Made by a program: the position numbers and the translations under genes. Below are positions 1 through 10,509 of a DNA stretch of 64,000 nucleotides, piece by piece (positions within the stretch are counted from its first letter, which is position 1; every line of letters begins with the position of its first letter). The stretch is from Chalciporus piperatus (Eukaryota > Basidiomycota > Agaricomycetes > Boletales > Boletaceae). The notes beneath the pieces are model-generated. The model worked only from the letters and a program-made list of their open reading frames with translations, made no database searches and was not told the DNA's origin. Location: NCBI GenBank assembly GCA_038093975.1, contig JBBPTG010000012.1, positions 248,001 through 312,000 of the forward strand. The letters run 5' to 3'.

Positions 1-210
1 CATTAACATGTCACCAGTTTTGTCCATCGGGTAGACAAGCATTATGCCAACTAGACCTCTTCGATCATCTACTGCAGCGGAAGTTATTCTTATTGTTCGA
101 CGGGATGTACTTCGTACCTGATACATATGCGTTCTGTAATGTGGGAGTGAAATCCATAGGTTTTGCGTGGATGTATGCTCTCTAATTTCTTTGGTGACGG
201 AGCAACCGAA

Positions 211-966
211 TCAACGCCCCCTATGCAACTTGAAAGACGCCTGGACGCCCTTCCCAGCTTTGATATCCTCAAGTGCTCTAGCATCTTGTTCTCTCCCGAT
301 TTCGACTATCTCTGCTACTTTATCCGCCGTGTCCTTCGGGACACAAACCACGCCGTCTTCGTCTGCGATAATCCAATCCCCAGGCTCAACTCTAACTGCT
401 GGGAATGGATCTTGACTGTCTACGTGTACCTGCGGCTGAATTACAAGCGGGACATTCACGGCAGATGGACGAACGAAGGGCGACTGGCCGAGTGTTGAAT
501 GACCACGAGCGAACACGGGAAAACCTGCAGCTCTATGTTCTGCCAAATCTCTGCATCTGCCGGATATCACGACACCGACGGCGTCTCTAGCTTGTGCACC
601 TGCGGTCATGAGACCACCCCAGACTGCATTCTTCGCTTCTGTTCCGATAACCATATCGATACGGTCAGAGAGCGGATGGAAGGAAAGAAGCAAACTGTTA
701 CGAGGTGGTACATCGATAACGATGATGGATTTGGGTGTTGCGGTATCAACAAAATGAGCAGAGAGCTTCGGAGCGGTTGTATCGGAGGCCAGCACCATCT
801 GGACGGTGTAAGCGGGTGCACATATTCGAGTTACATGAGATTCTGGGGCTGCGGGGGACAAGATATGGACATCTGGGATATGTCCTCCGTGTGGGGATCC
901 AAGTTTGATGAGTGCGTCTGATATTTCGCAGGTGGATAAACCAGCGAGTGGTGAGTCTGTGGACAT
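211..966 (-). CDS. RraA-fold HMG/CHA aldolase-like protein
   Basis: An uninterrupted 251-residue frame, a normal length for the RraA / 4-hydroxy-4-methyl-2-oxoglutarate aldolase superfamily. It opens MSTDSPLAGLSTCEISDAL, the usual start of the fold. Around residues 110-145 it has GGLMTAGAQARDAVGVVI followed by SGRCRDL, matching the family's glycine-rich segment and the Arg-Asp pair that binds metal and substrate. Bacterial members cleave HMG or CHA to pyruvate plus a second acid, or decarboxylate oxaloacetate; RraA proper inhibits RNase E. Fungal members are mostly uncharacterised, so only the family is claimed. No signal peptide or membrane segment is visible. It is divergent from the VanZ-like gene, with 140 bp between start codons. 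It has no intron, unlike most neighbours, but intronless members of this size are not remarkable. Confidence 0.85.
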   Translation of the reverse strand: MSTDSPLAGLSTCEISDALIKLGSPHGGHIPDVHILSPAAPESHVTRICAPAYTVQMVLASDTTAPKLSAHFVDTATPKSIIVIDVPPRNSLLLSFHPLSDRIDMVIGTEAKNAVWGGLMTAGAQARDAVGVVISGRCRDLAEHRAAGFPVFARGHSTLGQSPFVRPSAVNVPLVIQPQVHVDSQDPFPAVRVEPGDWIIADEDGVVCVPKDTADKVAEIVEIGREQDARALEDIKAGKGVQASFKLHRGR

Positions 967-1106
967 GGTCGCAGTGGTTTATCAGATGTCATAGGGGCTT
1001 TCCTAAAATGTGGTCCATCGCCCGTTACCATCGGGGCCCGGGACGACTTACTTGACTCTTGCTCAGCTACAAGTCGGACAGCGTCAGCCAAGCCTCAGCT
1101 AGCGCA

Positions 1107-2204
1107 ATGGCTTACCATGCCCAGCTCCCCTCGTCGTCGTCCCCACAGTCCTCCAAGAATGTTAAGAAACTCGTCAAGAAAACCTCCAAGGCCATCATGA
1201 AGTCTCACAGAATCCATGTGCCCAAGTACGACCTTCCTATCCGTCTTCGACCGGTTCGTTTCCCCTCCCTAGGTCTCTTCAGTCTTGCTCATATTCGCAT
1301 TCATAGTGGTTTCTTCTCTTCACATGTGTCATCATGCTCGTACTCGCATTCCTCGGATTCACCAACTTCTCCCATTCTCTTCCATTCAACGACAAGTTTC
1401 TCCACTTTACTTGCTTTTGTATCGCCACGGGAGTGTTCTATTTCATCTTTGACGTGGACGAGTAAGTCACACTGATCGTCTTTGTCGAGGTGGATGCTGA
1501 TCATGCCGTCATCCACAGGGAGGCCAGACGTGTCTGGTTTTGGCGTCACGCTGGTCTCATATTCACAGCAGTCATATGTTTCTTCTTTGGAGGATTCGTC
1601 AGCGAAGTCGTGCAGTCCATGTTGCCCGTACGTCCATTGCCCATTCTGCGATCATATTCGCTGAACGTTGCCGCTAGTATAAGCAATTTGACTTTGGTGA
1701 CGTAGTGGTGCGCACTCGTGTCAGCCTCGAGGCTGTCTCGCTTACAATTTGCCCTTTGCTAGGCCAACCTCATTGGTTCTACGATCGGCCTCTACACCGC
1801 CTATCATATCGAGAAACACTACCGTTCAAGGAGAGAGGTGCGAATGATCCATATTTTTTGAGCGTTCTCCCCACTCACTATCTTTGTAGATTGCTCGGCT
1901 ATACCGACCCTTGGACACCGACGATCCCGAGGAGGATCAGTCAGACGACGACGGACCCGGTTCATCAGGGACGCAGCTCCTTCCCCTGTTTAACTCCCAA
2001 CCCACAGCATCGTCAACAAAGTCACCGCTACCGTCCAAGTCAAAGATACTCAAAGCCGACCAACTTGGGGATGTTTGGGACGAACGTGAAGAACTCTTTG
2101 GGATCGGGGACGATAGTGATTCCGAGGACGCTCCTACTCCGAGATTACCAAGTCAGGCTTCGCAGAGAGGTCCTGTCCCAACAATCACCATCACGCATTC
2201 ATAG
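1107..2204 (+). CDS. VanZ-like small membrane protein
   Basis: Six exons: 1107-1253, 1307-1461, 1519-1627, 1678-1707, 1763-1837 and 1890-2204, all joined by GT-AG introns that keep frame. After a basic N-terminus, exon 2 begins with a hydrophobic segment (WFLLFTCVIMLVLAFLGFTN). The pattern PFNDKFLHF...GVFYFIFDV follows, then a second helix (HAGLIFTAVICFFFGGFVSE), VVQSMLP, FDFGDVVANLIGSTIGL and YHIEKHYRSRRE. This is the VanZ-like arrangement of fungal hypothetical proteins: short helices with conserved H, E and D residues facing the membrane. The cytosolic tail is acidic and Ser/Pro rich. VanZ gives low-level teicoplanin resistance in bacteria, but the fungal role is unknown. An in-frame upstream ATG at 1059 is an alternative start. 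The gene is convergent with the next one, 57 bp apart. Confidence 0.8.
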
Positions 2205-2261
2205 ATGGGAGGATATCTATTGCATCATGTATACCACCAATCTGCTCTCGCAACACAGCAT

Positions 2262-4566
2262 CTATTCTACATCTACTTTCCCCGTTGAAGGCGCGTTGTG
2301 CCTTGTCCGTGTAGAGGGAAACTGGCTATATGGGTGGAGCTCGTTCTCTAAATTCTGAAGGTCACCATTTAATTGGTGTATTTCGTCTCGACGCTTGTTG
2401 AGGAGTTCTTGCATACCCTCGCAAGCTGTGGAAGCCACGGCAACAACTTTGTCGTCGACCGTTTGCTGGATGGTGTTCTACAGACACGAGAGTCAACGAG
2501 GAAAAGCAGCAGGGAACTTCGAACATACTTTGAGATCACGAGCAAGACCTTCGCCGATTCTCCCAGCGTCTTGTGTCCATCTCTTTTTCGCCCGTTCCCA
2601 TTTTCCAACTGCCCACCGGATGCTGCCTACGGCGAGCAACGCGCCTGAACCTATCGCTGTCCCCATCTCTGTACCTGCACCCAGACTGAGAAGGTGTTCG
2701 CCAAATGCTAGCCACCACCCTAGACCGGCACCACCAAGCAATCCACCGAATGCTGCGACGACCGCACTCTGTGCTTCTCGATGTAGCTTCGTGGTGGTAT
2801 ATCGGATTAGCTGGCTACGGCGGTCGTGTATCGGTTGCGTAAGGCTATTTGGCGAGAGAGTATGGCTAGGTGAGTGGGTCAACTGTTGCAGTTTATTTTC
2901 GAGGACAGGTGAACGGAGAGTGGCTTGTGAGGAAGCACCTATGAGACTAAAGGCGTAGGCGGAGAGGTCCCTTTGAGTAGGCTCCAGCCGGCCAGTATGC
3001 AGAATGAGCTGTAGGGAGAGATGAGCTTGAGTCGCTCAAATGGCTAATATTCCTTACCTGCACTTCTAATTCCTTGCACCACTGACCTCGGACGGCGGCA
3101 GCAACCAGTGCACCGATCTCATCCACTCGCCAGACCATCTTCCAGAACGGAAGAGACTCAAGAAGCGTCTTCATATCCTTCGCTCCGTGTGACAGCGCCT
3201 TGCTGACATTGTCATTTCCCGGCTTCCCGAGTATGTCAAACTCTGCGTTGTCACGGACGCGTTGGATCCCAGACCGTAAATCATCCAGCCTACTAGCCAC
3301 ACCAATGACATCCTCCTCTGCGCCTTGCAGTGACCGAGAGCTTGCAGCAAGCGCACAGTGTACTTGTGATAGCGCCGTCTTCTGCCTGAGACTGAGTAAA
3401 GATGTTTCCAATGTGTCTTTCGGGGATAGCACGTCTGTGATCGCGGCGGTGATGGTGGATATTCGAGAACCAAGGCTCTCTCTCTGGTACTTGTCGATGT
3501 TAGACGGAGAGGTAGAATTGGCTTGCAAAGCGGTGACCGCGTTTAAAGCGCGTTTGGGATCGACAAACAGAATATGTCCTGGGCTGCACCCCAGCCTGGA
3601 CAAGGACTGAGAAATAAATCGGTGATGTTCGTCTGAATCTGAACATGAGGTAAGTATAAGGATGGTGTTTGGCCGATCGAGGAGGTGCCTAGCCCTACTG
3701 GCCAAGTCGTATAGGGAGGTGACGAGAGGGTCGCAGAGTAAGAGGAGTCCGTCGTTGCTCAACAAGAGACTGTCTGTCTCGACGCTCATGACGGACAAAG
3801 AAGCAAGGTCGGGTAGCTCGGTGAGCTGAATGGGATGTGGAAATTGTTGGAGCCAATTAGATGGGCTATAAAGACTCCCGGCAAACGCAGTAGGTTTACC
3901 GTATCTAAGTTCATCCTGTAAGTCAATTGTTGATCAGGAGACAGGGGAGCAACCTCACTCGATGTTTACACAACTGGGCGCGTTCTTCCATCGGTTGCGC
4001 AATATATCACTGTAGGTCGGATCGGAAGAGAAAGGGTCTTCCAAGAGTGCCGTGACTAGCTCGGTCGAGCGAGCCCACTTGTCAAATCCACAAACTAGAA
4101 TCATGTAGGACCGAAGCCACGCGAGTAAGATTCTGGGATGAATGTGGGCATGAAACTGTCACGGAACCCGCTCACCCGCAATAGTTGCCTTGGAAGGCAC
4201 CTGATGAGAACCAGAGTTCAGCTCGGTGTTGGTTCTTTCAAGTATGTCCCCCCAGAATTCTGATGACTCTGGTCCCACCGTGTCTTCCGAAGTAGACAGT
4301 GTTCGTGGCAAGAGAGTGGTGGTTTTCTGGAGCAATACGGATATGCGTTCCCGAGAAGACTGGCCTGCCTCGGACAACGATTGTGACCCTCTGGGAGCGG
4401 CATGAGCGAATTCTCTGATATGGCGAACTTCCGGACGAGGCGATAGGTCAGTGTGGCATTGTGTGGACCGGGAATGTGTATTTCTTGTGAGTTTGATGGT
4501 TGAACTGATGTTGACACCAGTCCGAGCAGAACCAGCTGATTTTCGGAGGACAAGACATGATTGCAT
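2262..4566 (-). CDS. Mmc1-like mitochondrial protein
   Basis: A minus-strand gene of at least six exons. The N-terminus (MQSCLVLRKSAGSARTGVN, rich in Arg, Ser and Thr and lacking acids) looks like a mitochondrial presequence. Exon 2 contributes ILLAWLRSYMILVCGFDKWA and the long central exon contains SVETDSLLLSNDG. Residues such as FVDPKRALNAV, KYQRESLGSRISTIT, LPFWKMVWRVDEIG and, near the end, a Gly-rich hydrophobic stretch (AVVAAFGGLLGGAGLGWWL) followed by SIRWAVGKWERAKKRW resemble the conserved C-terminal domain of the fungal Mmc1 family of mitochondrial proteins. The tail (KRRDEIHQLNGDLQNLENEL) is a short coiled coil. The last exon ends at 2262 after an intron that follows GLARDLK. The family name comes from pattern memory; mitochondrial location is inferred from the N-terminus and family. 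Confidence 0.7.
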
Positions 4567-4708
4567 CGAGTCCAGCGACGTACAACAACTGTTGACCGGA
4601 TGTTACGCGTTGCGCGCCAGCACGTGAGGTACGCGCGGGAGTATTACTATTAAGTTAGGAGTACTGTAGGTATACAAGATACGGGTAGACATCAGAAACA
4701 ACACTCTC

Positions 4709-7369
4709 TCATCGCTTCCGCTTCTTGTTGCTGTTGTTAAATATCGTTGGTCTTTGTCCCGGCTTCGTCGGACTACTCGCCTCAGCTTGCGCTTCCAAGA
4801 TGGCACCCTTGCTTAAGCAAAAGTCGATATGAGCATTGAGACCTTGGTTGTCTGTTTTCAGCTGCTTGCTACAGACGGGGCATGTGTGTTGTTTCTCCCG
4901 CCCGCTACTAGGGCCAGATTCACCAACCAATCGCGGAGGGCCTTTGGAACTTGGGGGCTTAACACGCGAACGAGGTTTCGAGTGCAAGTTTGACGGAGGG
5001 TCGTCAGGACCTTCAATGTCTTCATCACCGTGATCATCATGTTGACTGGATTCAAATTCCTCCTCTTCGTAGAACCCTGGCATCGAATCTTCTTCCCCGT
5101 GAAGCTCGGGTGGGCCTTCCGCGTCTATCTCAAGCTTTGCTCTCTTTCGAGGTGATGAGTTGGAAGGCTCAAAGAACTAAGCGTCGGGTTTGAGAATCAC
5201 TCAAGACTATTAACGAGTCGTCATCACTTACACGTTTAATCCCATTTACAGGTTCTGCAGCATGTAGATCTTTGAGCTTTGTAACTCGCAACCCAATCAG
5301 TCGGATCGTCAGCGGCAATTCAGGGAGCAGAAGTTCCTTGCCAATCTGTGACGCAGTCGTCTGTCAAGAGTCAATTAAATCGGTGGGATAACCTTCTCAC
5401 GGAAAACAGGTCTTCCTTCTTTTGGCTCACCCAACGGTCAAACGATTTCGCCCTAGTGAACACTATGGCATGGGTCGTCAACACGAGGTCATTGGAAGTC
5501 AAAGCAAGGTGTACATCACCTTGATAGGTATCGAGTTTGTACTTCAGTGTGACAGTCTTTCCTGTCCAACCGCCTGAGGTCATATCTACCGCAAGTTCAT
5601 TGGCAACTTCCTCGAGCTTTGAAAGTATCATCTGTTTATCACTGAGGGCACGGAATGTCCTGATACTCAAATCAGTACCGGACACATTATGATTGGCACT
5701 GTCGTTACCTTTCTGCACCTATACTCTTCCGTTCTTCTCGGCTTCCCTCCTGGACTACATTCGATGCGATCCCGAGGTAAGTTTTAAGTAAGAATCGTAA
5801 TCCGAACTGCTTATCCATCAAGTACAAGGTTGCCCTGTGGGTATAAATGTCGCCACAGGTCTGAACAGGTAGACGTAGTACATTTCGATGACAGTCAACA
5901 AGACTTATTGAGATACGTACCTTGATACCCATAGCATCAAGCAGTCTCTCGTGGACTCTGCCGACGCCCGGGACTTTGCGTATGGATAATTCCCGCGTGA
6001 ACTCTTTAATAGAGTCTCGATCAAACTGCAGATGGAACTGCCCGTCAGGTTTATTCTATGAATGGCTAGGCTCAGAGTTGTGTCAAGTTCAAGTTCACGA
6101 ACATTACCTTGTCAGAGGAAATCTGTTCGATGTTCGGGTGATTAGCTATTAATCGATGTACCAGAGGTACCACAATTGACCTTTGCTAGCATCTAAACAC
6201 GCATTAGATTGGCTAGCATATGGCATGGCTGTTCCAAACCTTGTTGGGTGCAATTCCAGCGCTCGCCGTAAGTTGTGTCTCCTTGCGAACAGTAGTGCGC
6301 ATCTCTTGGACACACGTATCCGCGTCTATCTGGTGATCCTTGCAGTACTGCGTTATGCTTTGCGGGGTCAAGTTGCCATCACCAAGTCACATTGCCAGAA
6401 CACTCACTTCAAGTACCCCTCGTCGCAACCAGCAGTGAACATGTTCGGGTCATATCTTCTAAATATCTGCATACACTGTTCCGACATTTCAGAATAGCGT
6501 TGAAAATTTAGCTTGACGACAATGAGTTCCGGACAAAGTTTCCGGGCGACGAATTCTACGAATGTGGTTGAACCAAGGATGAGTGAGGCAATGCTCAGTC
6601 TTACCAGCCATCCCTGAACGAACTCCATACTTGCGGGCTTCGTAAGATGCAGTCGAAAGCACACCACGTCCAACCTGAAAAGGTCCACGGTCATTAGCCT
6701 AGTCCAGATGTGCTGGGTTGGATATCAACACGAACGCCAAATGGTTTTCCCTCAAGAGAAGGATTGTGAAGTAGCTCTACACTGGCGTAAAACGCGTCCA
6801 TGTCAACATGCACTATTGTCTGACTGAGGTCGCGTTCTTCTTCGAGCGCCCCGATCTGGAAAGGATGAATTCAACAATGGACGCGACTACATTCGTCTTG
6901 CTCACAATATGGTCGACCTGCCGCTCTATCGCACCTAAAATCACGTTTGAGAGGTCGATAAACCGCTCTGAAACATCACGCACTCATATCTACCCCTTGC
7001 AAAGCTTCTTCACGCTGCTTGAGGATCTTGGCAATCTTCTCCGACAATTCCTTGTCCTTTCTCTTCTCATTCTGATGTCGGCAAAAGGTTAAAACAACTT
7101 ATTCGTCACGAAACACGACCGCAGGGCTGCTCGCCTCGTAGAATTTGGAGCCTTTCGACACTTCGGCGATGATGCGGTTTATCTCATCCTGGTCCTTGGC
7201 CAACCTGAATGGCGGGACGTGATGTCAGTGGCTTGAGCGTTGAACAAACAGGATTCTTCAAAACGGACCCAGCCTTGGTGGATGAAGGGCCTGCAAGGCG
7301 TTGGAGGAGACTGGCAGATTCTGGAGATGGCTCAGGAGGCAATTGTCGATTCAGAGCCTCGGGGTTCAT
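4709..7369 (-). CDS. DNA polymerase kappa (DinB-type Y-family)
   Basis: An error-prone translesion polymerase of the nucleus, here with about a dozen exons. Read 5' to 3' on the minus strand: [45 protein letters not shown], then the active-site block [29 protein letters not shown], and GCDEGYLNIT (second catalytic Asp-Glu). [14 protein letters not shown] is followed by the helix-hairpin-helix [19 protein letters not shown], then the little-finger region ([18 protein letters not shown] / VFTRAKSFD). Near the C-terminus CPVCSKQL-x7[11 protein letters not shown] is one UBZ4-type ubiquitin-binding zinc finger; vertebrate Pol kappa has two. The protein ends in a basic KKRKR stretch. An upstream in-frame ATG at 7414 is possible. 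One intron (5463-5519) is a multiple of three without a stop. The intron after SKGSKFYE appears to start with GC. Confidence 0.92.
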
Positions 7370-7704
7370 GGTTGCAGAAGTGTTTCTCTCTTGATGCTTG
7401 GCGTGTACACACAATTAAGTCGGGCGAGTCGTGATGGGGCGTTGAGGTCAATCGAGATTCGAGAGCAAAGTAAGCAAAAGAACAACAAAAGAAACGACTG
7501 CAAGTTGGACTCGGACTCAGACGCGTGTTTACGCGTGGCTGTGTGCACCAAACAGGGGGTATTACTGCTTCCTTACTTTAAGTATACCATATGTAGGAGC
7601 CCCATATTTTACAGACGTTTATGCTACGTAGACATCCGTTCCGAGTCCAGCTACTGAATCAACTGTCCTAAATAACGGATATGTTCAAGTTTGGAGTGTC
7701 TCGT
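7370..7704. other. Intergenic: Pol kappa 5' flank / caspase-like gene 3' flank
   Basis: About 330 bp between the Pol kappa start and the stop of the next minus-strand gene. No convincing coding sequence, RNA gene or repeat is seen. It must hold the promoter of the Pol kappa gene and the 3' end of the caspase-like transcript, but no clear TATA element was found. Confidence 0.5.
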
Positions 7705-9603
7705 CTATTCCGCATCTGAAAAGTTCAAGATGGCGAGGGCGGTGTCCCACTCCTGCGGACCATATTCAACCTGAGGTGGTCGGGGAACAAGGAGGTCCGA
7801 GTGACTGGGTTGGATTGGAGTCGAACTCTGCTCTAGAATTCCCAGAGAGGTATACGATGTCGAGACGAATAACTTCAAGAAGCCAGAGTCGAGCTGTGGG
7901 AGATGAGACCTCAGCTCAATCTCAAGGCTTCCGTGCTTCGGCAGAGTCGGAACTGGCGAAGACGGCCGTGGGTGGTACAGGAGGTGGATATCGAGTCCAT
8001 TGGAATCCATATACGCCAGATATGGCCAGAGGTCTATGTCGGAAAGATTGCGGAGGACGACCGTGTATGCATGGCCTGACTTGTGCTTGATTTCAGCCTT
8101 TCCGTCGAGTAAGAGGTTTTGTCCCACTCGTCTTCGGGTTTGAGGATCGACTACGTAAAGCTCCATCTGAAGTTGGTCTTGGAAGGGGTTTTCGGGGTTT
8201 GTGCGCCGAAGATGCATATGATAACGCGCAGCTTCGTCCAGGATGAGGGCCGATCGTTCTTTATCTTTCTTCTCTATTTTCAAGACAGGACGCCGAGGGG
8301 GAACAAGCTGATTAAGGGTTTGCACGCGAACGTCACAAGAGTGCACTCCGAAGGATATATCCGCCATGGTGGAATTTTCCACCTCGACAATGTTGAGGCC
8401 CTCTTTAACGGGTATACCATCCAGTTCGTCGGGGCTTGGACGGCAGAAGAGGTGCCGGAAGATAGACGAGCAGGTTTTCTTCATATGAACTCGGAGAGGA
8501 GTGCGCGTGTTCCAGCGCGTAATGCGTGCCCAGGACCCGCGCCCACCACGCTTGGTACCGCTTTTACGTCTAGCAAGAGACCACGTAGGGTGCACTTCAT
8601 AAACCCTGAAGCTGTCAAGCGAGGGGTTCAACGAGCCACGGCGATTGTGGGAGTGAAGGCTGAACTCCGTGCCCTCTACCACGCCATGGATCGCACCCAT
8701 GGGAAGGCGAAGGCCATCTTTCCCCCCCTCTACGGGGATGAAGTCCGTATCTGGGTCGAAGGGAATCCCGTCGAAGAGAATACGGTCTTTGTGTCGGCCC
8801 AAACAAACTGGGTGTTGTGGGGCGTGACCGGCTGGGTTAAGACGCTCCGAAAACTCAAAGTATTTCAGCTGGTGAAGGGGAACTGCCTTCTTCATCGCCA
8901 AAAGCTCCTGCGTGAACCTGCCCCCTTCTTTCCACTCCGTCGCCATCTCGCCAGGTTTGCAAGCTGCCAGAAGTGTGTGTGTAGAGCAGTCTTCCTGGTA
9001 AAACCCATGCTCTCCGTTAAACTTCTTCCCAATCGCGCCCCTCCACAAACCATTAAACAGGTCCTCCCTACGAGCCTTCTCGGTAGGAGTGCAGCGGACG
9101 CCACGTCGATCGTGGGCGTTCCCGGCTAGCTGGGGTGACGAAAACGAGCAATCCAGGATAAGAGTGATATTGTTTCCCTTTACGGCGCTGAGCTCGCTGA
9201 GCATCGCACACAGGGAACGATCGGAGATGCCCGCAACCCGCCCCTCAGGGCCCTTGGTGTCGTGGTCGTAGGGGCAGAGCACCTGGACATGGCGTGGTTT
9301 GCCCTCGCACCAATCTCGAGGTGCTGACACGCTGCTACCATGGCCGGCAAAATAGACTAGGAGAGCGTCTCCTTGGGAAATCATGGGATTGTTGACGAGG
9401 TGGCTCATGAATGTGTCTTCAATGCGACGTTTGGTGGCCTCCTTGTTGACAAGGAGGGCGACATTAGAGCTGGGGACGTGAAGATCGTTGAGAAGCCACT
9501 GTTTCATGCGCCGTGCGTCGTCCGCACAGGCTTCGAGATTCCAAATGCGACCAGACTTGTAGTCGTCGATGCCGATGAGAAAGGCGAAGAGACGGGAGGC
9601 CAT
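7705..9603 (-). CDS. Caspase-like (peptidase C14) domain protein
   Basis: A single-exon 632-residue protein with an N-terminal caspase/metacaspase p20-like fold. It begins with FAFLIGIDDYKSG, the usual first strand. The catalytic His lies in VYFAGHGSS (H88) and the catalytic Cys in ITLILDCSFSS (C152), so the His/Cys dyad is intact. TLLAACKPGEMATEW and GGRFTQELL match the p10-like part. Residues from about 320 onward form a long beta-rich region of unknown type (for example VEVENSTMADISFGVHSCDVR), with no WD40, TPR or NACHT motif. Agaricomycetes carry expanded families of such proteins, whose substrates are mostly unknown; metacaspases cleave after Arg/Lys, but this specificity is not shown here. 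There is no signal peptide. The lack of introns sets it apart from its neighbours. Confidence 0.85.
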   Translation of the reverse strand: MASRLFAFLIGIDDYKSGRIWNLEACADDARRMKQWLLNDLHVPSSNVALLVNKEATKRRIEDTFMSHLVNNPMISQGDALLVYFAGHGSSVSAPRDWCEGKPRHVQVLCPYDHDTKGPEGRVAGISDRSLCAMLSELSAVKGNNITLILDCSFSSPQLAGNAHDRRGVRCTPTEKARREDLFNGLWRGAIGKKFNGEHGFYQEDCSTHTLLAACKPGEMATEWKEGGRFTQELLAMKKAVPLHQLKYFEFSERLNPAGHAPQHPVCLGRHKDRILFDGIPFDPDTDFIPVEGGKDGLRLPMGAIHGVVEGTEFSLHSHNRRGSLNPSLDSFRVYEVHPTWSLARRKSGTKRGGRGSWARITRWNTRTPLRVHMKKTCSSIFRHLFCRPSPDELDGIPVKEGLNIVEVENSTMADISFGVHSCDVRVQTLNQLVPPRRPVLKIEKKDKERSALILDEAARYHMHLRRTNPENPFQDQLQMELYVVDPQTRRRVGQNLLLDGKAEIKHKSGHAYTVVLRNLSDIDLWPYLAYMDSNGLDIHLLYHPRPSSPVPTLPKHGSLEIELRSHLPQLDSGFLKLFVSTSYTSLGILEQSSTPIQPSHSDLLVPRPPQVEYGPQEWDTALAILNFSDAE

Positions 9604-10509
9604 CTATGCATGGATTGGTGATGAGCTTGCCTTGTATATTGGGGGGTGCGGGGTCGATCTGACTTTGAGCCGAGGAGCAGGTGGTATGGTCTCTTATACG
9701 GGGACGTACATAGCCATCGGGAGAACGATTTGAAAGAAATTCCTACGTGCATCGTCAATGCCACATTGGTGCTTGCGGTTCAACGCACGGAAATGCAAGG
9801 AATAGCATCAAGCGGCGCAGTGACGGTGTGACGGAAGGCATGGGCTGCCATCTGCCATAAGATGAGGGTGAATCCTCCCAAAACCCGATTGAAAGCTGTC
9901 TAGCGGTAACATAGAATATCCCTAAAGGAAAGAGGGTGCGTATGCTGAAGAAAGCAAAGTCTGTGAGTGTGGAAGGACGGTTGGATCGGGAGAAAATGGT
10001 AATTGATGAGGCCTATTGGTTGCGCTAGGCGCAAGCCGCAGTCCATCTACGACAAAAGCTCGTGCAAAAAGCGCATGTTTGCCGTAAGAAGCGTGAACAT
10101 GGTGCGCGTTTTCTGCATGAGTTATCGTGACCATCAATCAAAGGGAGAGTTGCATTCGAATGAGGGAGACGGCACCGTGACCTGATTAATGAGTGCCATG
10201 AGCCTCTGGTATAAGTTGCGATGAGATTGTGATTGAAGACGAGTTCGCAAATACTGACCTTGATATTGCACCAAGATGAACCTACGTGGTATCGTTGGCT
10301 CCAAGTGTGGTTGACAGGGGCGTATTCTGTTCAGGGAAGGTGCGAAAGGTCAACCTTTCTCAGTCACTCACTGAGACATTACTACCTTTGCCATCTCTGG
10401 CAGCTCGTCCTCAGTTAGACGTTCTCCGGTATACCTTACCACTACCACTGCTAGATCATTGTTTGCGCTAGTTTCAAAGGGAATCCGCACAGCGAGCACT
10501 TAGCTCTCC
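9604..10509. other. Intergenic: divergent region upstream of caspase-like gene and ATG6
   Basis: About 900 bp between two divergently transcribed genes. Only short frames without family features are present on either strand. No tandem repeat, terminal inverted repeat or RNA gene was recognised. It presumably contains both promoters. Confidence 0.5.

Noticed and set aside
1..210. Left-edge sequence as part of a gene
   Set aside because: Only short frames; it is best read as the 3' flank of the RraA-fold gene.
8119..9129. 336-codon plus-strand frame
   Set aside because: Antisense shadow of the caspase-like gene, whose motifs are on the minus strand.
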